Below are positions 1 to 6,366 of a stretch of 10,307 nt of DNA, one piece after another; positions within the stretch are counted from its first letter, which is position 1; each line of letters starts with the position of its first letter. The notes below the pieces were generated by a model. That model was not told the DNA's origin. It saw nothing but the letters and a program-made list of their open reading frames with translations, and did no database searches. Both the position numbers and the translations under genes were made by a program. This DNA comes from Candidatus Nitrosopumilus sp. (lineage in GTDB: Archaea; Thermoproteota; Nitrososphaeria; Nitrososphaerales; Nitrosopumilaceae). Location: positions 1-10,307 of the forward strand of contig JAOTSS010000061.1 of assembly GCA_029864805.1 (NCBI GenBank), given 5' to 3'.

Positions 1-591
1 TGCCCCTTGGTATCCGGAATTTACGTTTTCAAACCGTGTTTCATATGGTTCACCTTGTTTATGAAGAATAATTTGTGGATATCTTGATAAAATAAATTTA
101 TTTAGATAAATTACTGAATCAAGATAATCACCATATGTTGTTGTGATTTTAGATATGTACTGAATTGCATATGTTGAATATACTAAATATTTTGCAGTAT
201 CGTGTTGCATCAATTCTGCAATTTTTTTTAGATTCTCTTTTGCAACTGCCTCAAATAATTCTGTAACAAATTCCTTTGATTCTTTATCTGCAAATACTTT
301 ATTTCCTTTTAATTTCTTCAATTCTTCCAATTCTGGGAATTTTATCTGTATGTCGTCTGAAATTTTAATTCCGAGAAATTCTTCTACTTTGTTTTTAAAA
401 TCAGGTAATGCTTCATTAGCAATCTCTTCCAATTTTTTGAATTGTACTCTGTTTGCAATGTCTTCTTTTGCTTTGACTGCTAACTCTGCAATCTCTTTTT
501 CTTCATTGATTTCAACTGATAATTGACCAAACAGCGCTTCTGCAAATTCTTGAAATTCTCCCAATTTGTATAAAATCTGAAAATACTCCAT
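1..591 (-). CDS. Hypothetical helical protein, C-terminus outside the window
   Basis: An open frame runs without a stop from ATG at 591 to the window edge, giving 197 codons and no stop. The product begins MEYFQILYKLGEFQEF. It is rich in Glu, Lys and Leu, lacks hydrophobic membrane segments, and looks almost wholly alpha-helical. A charged amphipathic section covers about residues 25-120, followed by a Tyr-rich section (about residues 138-175). I recognise no catalytic motif and assign no function. It is divergent from the methyltransferase at 661, with 69 bases between the two starts, so the promoters must share that space. The reading frame is convincing because it is long, starts with ATG and has the codon use of its neighbours. 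The family is unknown. Confidence 0.82.
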   Translation of the reverse strand, partial: MEYFQILYKLGEFQEFAEALFGQLSVEINEEKEIAELAVKAKEDIANRVQFKKLEEIANEALPDFKNKVEEFLGIKISDDIQIKFPELEELKKLKGNKVFADKESKEFVTELFEAVAKENLKKIAELMQHDTAKYLVYSTYAIQYISKITTTYGDYLDSVIYLNKFILSRYPQIILHKQGEPYETRFENVNSGYQGA

Positions 592-660
592 TTAATATTA
601 TCTTGGTTTTTTCTATCAAAGAAATTATTAGTTCAACAATCGCTGATCTATTATACGAAA

Positions 661-1533
661 ATGCTAGAATCTAGTCTTCAATTTCTAAGATGTGTAAGAT
701 GTAATTCAGAATTAGAATTAAATGTATTCAAACTTGGCCAAGAAATTGAAGAAGGAATTTTAGAATGCAAAAAATGTAATCTGGAATTTCCAGTTATTGA
801 AAAAATTCCTATTTTATGGGGTGATTTTTCTAAATACTTGTCATCTCATAAAATTTTAGGCGGTAAACTATACCGATTGATCCAGACTGAAAGTCTGAAG
901 AAATTCTGGAAATTTTCTTTATCAAAAATTAATCAAGTTTTTGATGATAGAACTGCGCTTGAAGAACGCTGGTCTATGATATATCAAAATAGTAAAAGTT
1001 CAAAATTCTATTCTTCGATAAAAAATAATCTTAATTTTATAAAAAAATCAAATCTTGTTTTAGACTATGGTTGTTCCATTGGAACCATGACTTCATTTTT
1101 GGCCGAATCTCATAAGATGGTGTTTGGAGTTGATAGATCATTCACAGCGTTAAGATATGCAAAAAAATCATACAAAAATAATCTTGATTATGTTGTATCT
1201 GATTTTTTATCTCCTGTATTTGGAAATTTACAATTTGATCTTATTCTTGCATTAAATGTTTTAGAATTAGTGGAGCCCATGGATTTGTTAAATCATGTTT
1301 CAAAACAAATTTCAACTGGTTATTTTATAATCACTGATCCATATGATTTTGATAGAGGGGTTAACTCAGTAAAAAAACCACTTGACGAAACAACATTACG
1401 CATGAATTTAAAGAATTTGGGATTCAATATTATATCTAAAACAAAAATTCCATCTGTTATTCCTTGGAATTTAAAACTAAACTCACGTGCTACTTTAAAT
1501 TATAAGGTGGATTTTGTAATTGGCAAAAAGTAA
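661..1533 (+). CDS. SAM-dependent methyltransferase with N-terminal Trm112-like zinc ribbon
   Basis: The 290-residue product has two parts. Residues 8-53 form a zinc ribbon with two CxxC knuckles (C11/C14 and C36/C39), followed by EFPVIEKIPILW, the typical end of a Trm112-like domain. From about residue 100 there is a class I Rossmann methyltransferase. Motif I is DYGCSIG (D135-G141), the acidic residue after strand 2 is D158 in GVDRS, and a later strand reads FDLILALNVLELV. The substrate cannot be read from sequence; related two-part proteins methylate small molecules, lipids, sugars or RNA. Trm112 is usually a separate partner that activates methyltransferases, so here the ribbon may act in cis (inference). 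No signal peptide or membrane segment is seen. ATG at 661 is the first start in the frame. Confidence 0.85.
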   Translation: MLESSLQFLRCVRCNSELELNVFKLGQEIEEGILECKKCNLEFPVIEKIPILWGDFSKYLSSHKILGGKLYRLIQTESLKKFWKFSLSKINQVFDDRTALEERWSMIYQNSKSSKFYSSIKNNLNFIKKSNLVLDYGCSIGTMTSFLAESHKMVFGVDRSFTALRYAKKSYKNNLDYVVSDFLSPVFGNLQFDLILALNVLELVEPMDLLNHVSKQISTGYFIITDPYDFDRGVNSVKKPLDETTLRMNLKNLGFNIISKTKIPSVIPWNLKLNSRATLNYKVDFVIGKK

Positions 1534-1565
1534 AACAGTCTTCATTTGTTTTTATTCCTTTCAAA

Positions 1566-1908
1566 TTAAATCAAGTCTTTCCATATATCCTGAAAATTAT
1601 CACTTGGAACGACTGAAACAATTTTGATTTTACCTAGTGGAAAAAGTTCTTGTTTCTTTTTGTAATATGTGAATTTCCAATCTACTGAAACTCCTTTAAT
1701 TTCTCTTACTTGAGTTTCTCCATTAATTTATTCGAAAACTATTGTTTGTTCTATGATTTCTATCCCAAAAAATCTTAACATGTCTTACATTTCCTTGCAC
1801 TACAAATGCTATAGTTGCATCTAATTCTACCATCCTGCAATTATGGCTACAATTATCAAAATTATATCGTTTGATTTTAATTCTATGAAACATATTGCCT
1901 GTTTTCAT
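1566..1908 (-). pseudogene. Decayed cupredoxin-like membrane protein gene
   Basis: No single frame spans this gene, but pieces of one protein are visible in two frames. One frame gives a membrane-like segment NDIILIIVAIIAGW. The next frame gives MVELDATIAFVVQGNVRHVK. The first frame then resumes with FFGIEIIEQTIVFE, a TAA at 1728-1730, and INGETQVREIKG onwards, ending in SDNFQDIWKDLI at 1566. The end matches the end of the reading frame at 8615-8959 (SDEFTGIWHDLI), and VVQGNVRHVKIF followed by GIEI matches the second protein's LLTGINNGDKHHRLYIEGLEV. Both look like cupredoxin-type beta domains. The frame changes plus the in-frame TAA indicate a dead gene. A TATA-like TTTAAAAAG near 1932-1943 still sits at the right distance from ATG 1908. 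A 61-residue ORF from 1908 to 1723 might be called as a gene, but it is only part of this remnant. Confidence 0.6.
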
Positions 1909-1956
1909 TAAAGAAACTAGAAGAAATTTTACACTTTTTAAAGAAGAATTTTGATA

Positions 1957-2196
1957 TTATTCTTTCATTTCTTGGTCTGGCTTTTCTGAAATGCCACAAG
2001 TTTGATTACAACTTCCACACCCATTTTTCCTTGTACCAAACCAGATTAGTGCTGCAGGCATTAGAGCATAAAGTACGGTCGCATTTGGAAATCCTAATAA
2101 TGAATTATTTTCAGTAATGTATCCTAATACTAGCAATGCAAACATGCACAGAGCTATAATTCCTGAAATTTTGTTTAACTTATCTTTAGTATTCAT
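1957..2196 (-). CDS. Small two-helix membrane protein with C-terminal cysteine cluster
   Basis: The 79-residue product starts MNTKDKLNKISG. It has two hydrophobic segments, about residues 11-27 and 38-54, joined by a short polar loop (TENNSLLGFP). A hydrophilic tail follows with the cluster CGSCNQTC, three cysteines within eight residues that could bind a metal or form disulphides. With Lys-rich ends on both sides, an N-in/C-in hairpin is likely, which would place the cysteine tail in the cytoplasm (inference). I do not recognise the family. The start is supported by a TATA-like box at 2217-2225, which gives a leaderless transcript. The genes on both sides are decayed, so this is the one intact member of the 1566-2395 block. 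Confidence 0.75.
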   Translation of the reverse strand: MNTKDKLNKISGIIALCMFALLVLGYITENNSLLGFPNATVLYALMPAALIWFGTRKNGCGSCNQTCGISEKPDQEMKE

Positions 2197-2395
2197 GGTA
2201 GCGATATTCCTTTTTCATATTTAATAGAATTCCCAAATGAAACTGGTTTTTATCCACATGAATTACATTCAAATTTCTTTTTAGATTGATGTGCTTTTTC
2301 AATATGGCGTAATGTTCTTTGTGGATCTGAAAATTCCATGTGCCTTCACTAACTGAAATGTATGTTTTCTCGTGAAATTTCAACTTTTTTCCCAA
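2197..2395 (-). pseudogene. Degenerate C2H2 zinc-finger protein remnant
   Basis: Zinc-finger pieces are scattered over two frames. One minus-strand frame, from an internal ATG, reads MEFSDPQRTLRHIEKAH then QSKKKFECNSCG and stops. HIEKAH is the H-x4-H half of a finger and CNSC is the C-x2-C half of the next. Another frame supplies the ending NMKKEYRYHEY, which looks like the distal part of that next finger. The organisation (finger, basic linker, second CxxCG finger) parallels the intact two-finger gene at 4446-4730. A 69-codon ORF opens at TTG 2395, but it reads through the finger region in the wrong frame and overlaps the gene at 1957-2196 by 11 bases. A frameshifted relic is the simplest explanation; a novel small protein is possible but less likely. 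Confidence 0.5.
2217..2225 (-). promoter_or_regulatory. TATA-like box for the two-helix membrane protein
   Basis: On the minus strand this reads ATTAAATAT, 21-29 bases upstream of ATG 2196. That is the spacing expected for an archaeal TATA box driving a leaderless mRNA. It lies inside the 3' end of the zinc-finger remnant, in line with that stretch now serving as promoter rather than coding sequence. Confidence 0.45.
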
Positions 2396-2483
2396 TTCAC
2401 ATTCTCATTTTATTAAAATCGAATATTATGTCCAATTCAGAAAATAGAAGAACAATCAAATATCAAAATATACATCAATTAGC

Positions 2484-2783
2484 ATGGCTGCAATCATCAT
2501 AATCCCTATACTTGTTGTTGCAATTATTGGGCTATCTGGATATCTTGTTTATAGATTTTTAATTTATGACTTGTATTGTAAAAGATCTGTTAATCAGTCC
2601 CTTCAAAAATATAATATCAAAAAAACCCCCTCTCAAATTATTAAGGAATACTATGATAGCAAAGGCGAGCAAATCACACATCAAGAAATCCAAAACCTTG
2701 AAAAAAATTATAGGCAAAATGAACCTGATCAATTTCTTGCAATGTATGATGCAATTAGAGAAAATCTTAAAGATAAGGAATAA
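2484..2783 (+). CDS. Small membrane-anchored protein of unknown function
   Basis: The 99-residue product starts at ATG 2484. One strong hydrophobic helix covers residues 2-28 (AAIIIIPILVVAIIGLSGYL), followed by a hydrophilic, mostly helical domain of about 65 residues ending QFLAMYDAIRENLKDKE. The positive charges after the helix (YCKRS, KKT) suggest a cytoplasmic C-terminal domain by the positive-inside rule. There are no catalytic motifs, and I cannot name the family. It is convergent with the SPFH gene, with 15 bases between the two stop codons. A second frame inside it (2566-2793) lacks these features and is treated as a shadow. Confidence 0.72.
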   Translation: MAAIIIIPILVVAIIGLSGYLVYRFLIYDLYCKRSVNQSLQKYNIKKTPSQIIKEYYDSKGEQITHQEIQNLEKNYRQNEPDQFLAMYDAIRENLKDKE

Positions 2784-2798
2784 ACTTTTCTAAATTGT

Positions 2799-3662
2799 TT
2801 AAGGTTGTACTGGAATTTGGATAAATGGAGTTCCACCTTCACCTACGACTAACGGTAACTTGCCATCCCAAGCTTGTGTTTTTAACCACTCCAAATAATT
2901 CGGATTGGTAGATAGTGCATCATTGATAATTGCAATTGCTTCAGCTTCTCCTTTGGCTTCTGCAATGTTTGCGTTTGCAAGACCGATGGCGTTAGCTTCT
3001 CTCTGTTTTGCTTCAACTTCTATTCTTCTCAAGTCATTTTCTGCTCTGAGTGCATTCTGTTCAGCTTCTACTTTGGATTCGATAGCAGATGCAAACAATG
3101 AAGAGAATTCAAAATCTGTTATTGAAATTACTTCTGTTACAACATTAAACTGATCCAATCTCTCTCTGATGGAAAATTCAATGTCTTCTTTAACAAGAGG
3201 TCTTTTTGTAATCAATTCTTCAGCATTATAATTTGCAGTTACTTGTTTTACTGTCTCTTCTATAGCTGGTTGAATTACTCTATTTTCATAATCAAGTCCC
3301 AAATTCTTGTATAACGTATGTATCTGTTCTTTATCTGGATGGTAATTGACCGTAACTGTGGTCTCCACTGTTTGCAGATCTCTTGATGCACTTCTAGCTT
3401 CACTTGCATACTTTAGGGTACGAACTTCAATGTTAACTACATCATCTTGAAAAGGAACCACAAAATGTATTCCCTCATCAAGTGGTGGAATTGTAAGATC
3501 AACTGCATTCCAGTGTAGCAATACACCTCTGTGACCTGAATCTACTATTTTGACTGATGCTGATGCTATCACACCAATTAGAATTAGAATAACTATGGCA
3601 ACTAAAACCACTTTTGCTGCATTAAAATTCACATTAACCTTAGGAGATTGATATTTTGACAA
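2799..3662 (-). CDS. Prohibitin-like SPFH/Band 7 membrane protein
   Basis: This 287-residue protein has the prohibitin layout. A short basic N-terminus precedes one hydrophobic helix at about residues 16-36. The SPFH domain begins at VDSGHRGVLLHWNAV and carries the characteristic DEGIHFVVPFQDDVVNIEVRT. A long Ala/Glu-rich coiled coil covers about residues 200-255 (EAEQNALRAENDLRRIEVEA, AKGEAEAIAIIND), ahead of a short tail that includes LPLVVGEGG. Known family members form large ring or cage assemblies on membranes and organise lipids or membrane proteases; that role is inferred here. The start is TTG at 3662: the frame has a TAG only two codons upstream and no ATG in between. A TATA-like box 23-30 bases upstream fits a leaderless mRNA. 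The gene is divergent from the membrane winged-helix gene. Confidence 0.92.
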   Translation of the reverse strand: MSKYQSPKVNVNFNAAKVVLVAIVILILIGVIASASVKIVDSGHRGVLLHWNAVDLTIPPLDEGIHFVVPFQDDVVNIEVRTLKYASEARSASRDLQTVETTVTVNYHPDKEQIHTLYKNLGLDYENRVIQPAIEETVKQVTANYNAEELITKRPLVKEDIEFSIRERLDQFNVVTEVISITDFEFSSLFASAIESKVEAEQNALRAENDLRRIEVEAKQREANAIGLANANIAEAKGEAEAIAIINDALSTNPNYLEWLKTQAWDGKLPLVVGEGGTPFIQIPVQP

Positions 3663-3684
3663 TACCTATGCAACTTGTTCTCTA

Positions 3685-3692
3685 TTATTATA
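3685..3692 (-). promoter_or_regulatory. TATA-like box for the SPFH gene
   Basis: The minus strand reads TATAATAA, 23-30 bases upstream of the TTG at 3662. The spacing matches a leaderless archaeal promoter and supports the TTG start. Confidence 0.5.
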
Positions 3693-3706
3693 CCAATCTA
3701 ATCAAA

Positions 3707-3722
3707 AACACACTTGTGTGTT
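3707..3722. promoter_or_regulatory. 16-base palindrome between divergent promoters, candidate operator
   Basis: AACACAC and GTGTGTT form perfect 7-base arms around a TT centre. The palindrome lies between the TATA-like boxes of the two divergent genes, 15 bases from the minus-strand box and about 20 from the plus-strand box. That is a natural place for a dimeric regulator acting on both. The adjacent gene encodes a winged-helix domain, so autoregulation is possible but is pure inference. Confidence 0.45.
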
Positions 3723-3741
3723 AAACTCTGTGTCTCTTAAC

Positions 3742-3750
3742 AAATTTAAG
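3742..3750 (+). promoter_or_regulatory. TATA-like box for the membrane winged-helix gene
   Basis: AAATTTAAG lies 24-32 bases upstream of ATG 3774. The distance fits initiation at or next to the start codon. Confidence 0.45.
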
Positions 3751-3773
3751 ACATCTCTACATATCAAAAATCA

Positions 3774-4202
3774 ATGGCAGATCCTAATTATTCATGGGTA
3801 TATCTCATAATTTTTTTGGCAATTCCGTTGGCAAGAATAATTCCTAGAATATTGTCTAAATATGGAATTGGAAAAAGCACTGCTAGTACAATCCAAGAAA
3901 AACAGTTTCAATCAGGCTTTGATGAATATTCTCAAAAACCTCCGATGGAATCTTCTGAACCACAAATGAATACGTCCAAACCTCAAACAAAAAATAATCT
4001 TGTATTGGGTGTCTTGAACAGAGGTTCAAAAACATTTGAAAATATTCAAAAAAATACTGGACTCAACAATGCAGAACTAGATGCAATTCTTGAAGATTTG
4101 GAAAAAAATGGTCTAATGAAAGTGGTTCACAAACAGGGGATGTTTGGTCCTAAAACTGAGATAGTTCCAACTGATAAAGGGTTCAAGGAATATTATTCTT
4201 AG
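3774..4202 (+). CDS. Membrane-anchored winged-helix (wHTH) protein
   Basis: The 142-residue product has three parts. A hydrophobic helix covers about residues 8-26 (WVYLIIFLAIPLARIIP). A polar, Pro/Ser/Gln-rich linker covers about 40-72. A winged-helix fold covers about 73-142: LVLGVLNRGSKTFENIQKNT, then GLNNAELDAILEDLEKNGL as the helix-turn-helix, KVVHKQGMFGPKTEIVPT as the wing, and a final DKGFKEYY, a common MarR/ArsR-type ending. A DNA-binding domain tethered to the membrane suggests a sensor-regulator, or a protein that uses the fold for protein contacts. Known archaeal wHTH families support DNA binding; target and signal are unknown. It is divergent from the SPFH gene and ends 19 bases from a convergent acidic-protein gene. 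Confidence 0.82.
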   Translation: MADPNYSWVYLIIFLAIPLARIIPRILSKYGIGKSTASTIQEKQFQSGFDEYSQKPPMESSEPQMNTSKPQTKNNLVLGVLNRGSKTFENIQKNTGLNNAELDAILEDLEKNGLMKVVHKQGMFGPKTEIVPTDKGFKEYYS

Positions 4203-4221
4203 ATTTTAACGCGGTATTTCT

Positions 4222-4407
4222 TTAATCTTCTGATTCGTTATATTCTTCATCTTGCTCATAATTTTCTTTGAGTTCAAGCTGATGACTTTCTTCCCTTATT
4301 TCTTCATGATCTAGTTTTTTCAATTCTTTTTCTGATTCTTTGGACGTGATCAACTTCATGTAATCTGGAATATTAGTAAAGTTGTAATTTCCAAGTTTGA
4401 TATTCAT
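4222..4407 (-). CDS. Small acidic protein of unknown function
   Basis: From ATG 4407 the frame gives 61 residues beginning MNIKLGNYNFTNIPDY. The second half is highly charged and ends in the very acidic EQDEEYNESED. A TTG at 4425 would add six residues, but the A/T-rich AAATAAAATTTT at 4426-4437 is correctly spaced for a leaderless start at 4407, so I prefer the ATG. No domain is recognised. The acidic tail could interact with a basic partner or be disordered. It lies 38 bases downstream of the zinc-finger gene on the same strand, so the two could be co-transcribed, although the TATA-like stretch suggests its own promoter. Confidence 0.62.
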   Translation of the reverse strand: MNIKLGNYNFTNIPDYMKLITSKESEKELKKLDHEEIREESHQLELKENYEQDEEYNESED

Positions 4408-4445
4408 TATAAAATTTCCACTCAAAATTTTATTTCAGATTGGAT

Positions 4446-4730
4446 TTAGAGCTTATCGCTAAATCTGGATCTGAATTTATCTATTCTATTTTGAGTGTTG
4501 TATTCATCTGGATACGAACTCTTATGAGATCTTTTTCTCATTTCTTCCTCGTGTTCTTTTCTAGCATGATGTAACCTGTCTTTCTCGTGAATGAATTCTT
4601 TACCACATTTCTGACATTTTACTATGGTTTTGTGATGTTCATGTCTAACATGTACAACCAAATCTTCGTGATTTGAAAATTTTTCTTCACATTGAATACA
4701 ATTATTTTTTTTACTGAATGGATTTTGCAT
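4446..4730 (-). CDS. Two-finger C2H2 zinc-finger protein
   Basis: This 94-residue protein has two classical fingers with identical spacing. The first is C11-x2-C14-x12-H27-x4-H32 and the second is C39-x2-C42-x12-H55-x4-H60, each with the expected Phe (F18, F46) and Leu (L24, L53) core positions. The rest is a basic, hydrophilic tail (EEMRKRSHKSS to FRSRF). Small C2H2 proteins are frequent in Nitrosopumilus-type archaea and are usually assumed to bind DNA or RNA, or to mediate protein contacts; none of these is shown here. ATG 4730 is the first start in the frame. It is divergent from the UspA gene, with 108 bases between starts. A degenerate relative lies at 2197-2395. Confidence 0.87.
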   Translation of the reverse strand: MQNPFSKKNNCIQCEEKFSNHEDLVVHVRHEHHKTIVKCQKCGKEFIHEKDRLHHARKEHEEEMRKRSHKSSYPDEYNTQNRIDKFRSRFSDKL

Positions 4731-4807
4731 TTTATTACGAGAATTTTTTATTGTAATCCCACAATTAATTTTATGGGTTTAATTCCTTTATTGGAAATCA
4801 GTTTTAC

Positions 4808-4817
4808 TCTTAATATG
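4808..4817 (+). promoter_or_regulatory. TATA-like box for the UspA-CBS unit
   Basis: TCTTAATATG lies 22-31 bases upstream of ATG 4839, as for a leaderless transcript. This supports starting UspA at 4839 rather than at the in-frame TTG at 4827. Upstream, CCCA/TGGG (4758-4777) and TTCC/GGAA (4783-4796) are weak inverted repeats that could be regulator sites. Confidence 0.42.
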
Positions 4818-4838
4818 TAGCTCATTTTGACTTTTTTC

Positions 4839-5255
4839 ATGGATATTAATAAAATTCTAGTGCCTGTTGATGGCTCAAAAAAATCTTTTCAAGCTTTAGA
4901 TAGGGCAATAACCCTTGCAGGATTTACACATGGACACGTAACTTGCATTCATGTAATTCCTCATGTTTCAGAAGGTGGTCCTAGAACAAAGGCGTTTGAT
5001 AAACAACTTAAAGAAGATGGAGAAATTGTTCTAAAAAAAGCATCCAAACGTGCAGGAAACAAGAATGTCAAATTCTCCACAAAACTTTTGAGAGGTTCCC
5101 CTAGTCATGTTACATTACATACTGCAAAATCTGGAAAGTTTGATCATATCGTTATGAGTACTACTGGTGCTGGTTCTGCTTCAGGTGACATGATTGGAAG
5201 TGTTTCAAATTATATTCTTCAAAAATCTAAAGTTCCTGTATATCTGATTAAATAA
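4839..5255 (+). CDS. Universal stress protein, UspA family
   Basis: From ATG 4839 the product has 138 residues, the usual length of a single Usp domain. It begins INKILVPVDGSKKS, the strand-1 Asp that contacts nucleotide in the family. HVTCIHVIPH follows, then FDHIVMSTTGAGSASGD and MIGSVSNYILQKSKVPVYLIK. The ATP-binding pattern G-x2-G-x9-G-S/T is nearly present: STTG, nine residues, then GS, with Ser replacing the first Gly. ATP binding is therefore likely but unproven. TTG at 4827 would add four residues (MTFF); the TATA spacing favours 4839. The CBS gene begins 8 bases after its stop, a typical operon arrangement. Confidence 0.92.
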   Translation: MDINKILVPVDGSKKSFQALDRAITLAGFTHGHVTCIHVIPHVSEGGPRTKAFDKQLKEDGEIVLKKASKRAGNKNVKFSTKLLRGSPSHVTLHTAKSGKFDHIVMSTTGAGSASGDMIGSVSNYILQKSKVPVYLIK

Positions 5256-5263
5256 TCTGAGGT

Positions 5264-6127
5264 ATGTCTGTGTCTGATTTAAATTCAATTCTAAAAAAAC
5301 CGCTTACTACTGAAAAAAACTCGTCTCTGTCACATGTTATTTCTGAACTTTTAAAACACAATATTAGTAGACTGATTGTCACTGACGAAAATTTACCTGT
5401 AGGAATTATTACTGAAAAAGACATTGGCTTATTTTTATTAAATGATGATACTGAAAAGAATCTTGATGACATTCCTGTATCTCAAATAATGAATAAAATT
5501 ACATCTGTACTTGATTCTGTGGATATCAAAGGATGTGTTGAGATAATGCTTGAAAAAGGAATTGGCTCATTGGGAGTCACTTCAAACAAAGATGGTCTAA
5601 TCGGAATTATTACTAAAACCGATATTGCTCAACATTATGCTCAAAATAATGCTGGGATGCACAAAGTTGGTGATATTATGACAATTTCATACCTTTCTAT
5701 GAATTCTGATAATTTTCTTAGTGATGTTGTATCCAAAATGATTGAAGAAAAAATCTCTAGAATTTTCTTAAAAAATGAACACAATGATCCTGAGGGAATT
5801 TTGACATTTCGTGATTTATTTCACGTTGCATTAGAACAAGGGAATTTGGATTCCGTGTTGGATAACGCTGATCAATCCATATCTGTAGTTTTTACAAGAA
5901 AGGGTTTTCTTTCTGATTCTGGTTTTGGAAACACTATCAAGGCAAAGGATGTAATGACTAAAAATTTTAAATCCGTAGACTTTGAAGAAGACCTTGTTGT
6001 TGCATGTAGGGCAATGGTTCAAAACAGAATTAATGGAATGGGAGTTAAAATTAATGGTAAATTAGGTGGAGTCATTAGTAAAACTGACATCTTGAAGGCA
6101 ATTTACATAGATAATCAATCTAAATAA
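5264..6127 (+). CDS. Four-CBS-domain protein (two Bateman modules)
   Basis: The 287-residue protein consists almost entirely of CBS domains at about residues 5-60, 71-127, 134-190 and 226-283. Each has the expected ending: VGIITEKDIG, IGIITKTDIA, EGILTFRDLF and GGVISKTDIL. Domains 2 to 4 begin with the common (D/Q)IM or DVM turn (SQIMNK, GDIMTI, KDVMTK). CBS pairs bind adenine nucleotides such as AMP, ATP or SAM and act as energy sensors. No catalytic or DNA-binding domain is fused to it, so it probably regulates a partner; the UspA protein encoded just upstream is the obvious candidate (inference). ATG 5264 is preceded directly by GAGGT (5259-5263), a possible ribosome site for this internal gene. 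Confidence 0.9.
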   Translation: MSVSDLNSILKKPLTTEKNSSLSHVISELLKHNISRLIVTDENLPVGIITEKDIGLFLLNDDTEKNLDDIPVSQIMNKITSVLDSVDIKGCVEIMLEKGIGSLGVTSNKDGLIGIITKTDIAQHYAQNNAGMHKVGDIMTISYLSMNSDNFLSDVVSKMIEEKISRIFLKNEHNDPEGILTFRDLFHVALEQGNLDSVLDNADQSISVVFTRKGFLSDSGFGNTIKAKDVMTKNFKSVDFEEDLVVACRAMVQNRINGMGVKINGKLGGVISKTDILKAIYIDNQSK

Positions 6128-6366
6128 TTTCTATTTTATCGCAGAAAAGTAAACCCTGAAAATTTACCTAATTTTGTATTTAGATCTGCATTAAATTTTA
6201 ATCATATCTTAGATGTGTACTGAGGGAAAATTCTATTAAATTATCTACATGTCGTGGAGTGAAAAAATACATTCAATTAAACTATCATGAAAATCATGAA
6301 AAAATTGGGATTGTATTATTGAAATGTTTTGACATATATTCGTGAGTAAAGACAAGTGTTTAGAAA
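6128..6366. other. Intergenic region with T-rich end and short repeats
   Basis: This 239-base gap after the CBS gene starts T-rich (TTTCTATTTT), which may terminate the UspA-CBS transcript. It holds the palindrome ATTAAA-T-TTTAAT (6191-6203) and a tandem pair of ATCATGAAA (6284-6301), each unit containing TCATGA. The pair lies about 30 bases upstream of the TATA-like box of the HAD gene, where a regulator could bind. A frame ending at about 6346 (KKYIQLNYHENHEKIGIVLL) has no ATG and I do not call it a gene. Confidence 0.4.
6333..6340 (+). promoter_or_regulatory. TATA-like box for the HAD gene
   Basis: CATATATT lies 27-34 bases upstream of the TTG at 6367, giving a start site at or just before the codon. 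This supports TTG initiation. Confidence 0.42.

Noticed and set aside
1723..1908. 61-codon frame as an intact small gene
   Set aside because: It covers only the middle of a larger decayed gene whose C-terminal piece continues in another frame and matches a paralogue.
5248..5472. Minus-strand frame opposite the CBS gene
   Set aside because: It is a shadow of the CBS coding sequence, which has clear domain matches on the plus strand.
6220..6346. Frame ending KKYIQLNYHENHEKIGIVLLKCFDIYS
   Set aside because: It has no ATG, is very short, has no recognisable domain, and lies in the promoter region of the HAD gene.
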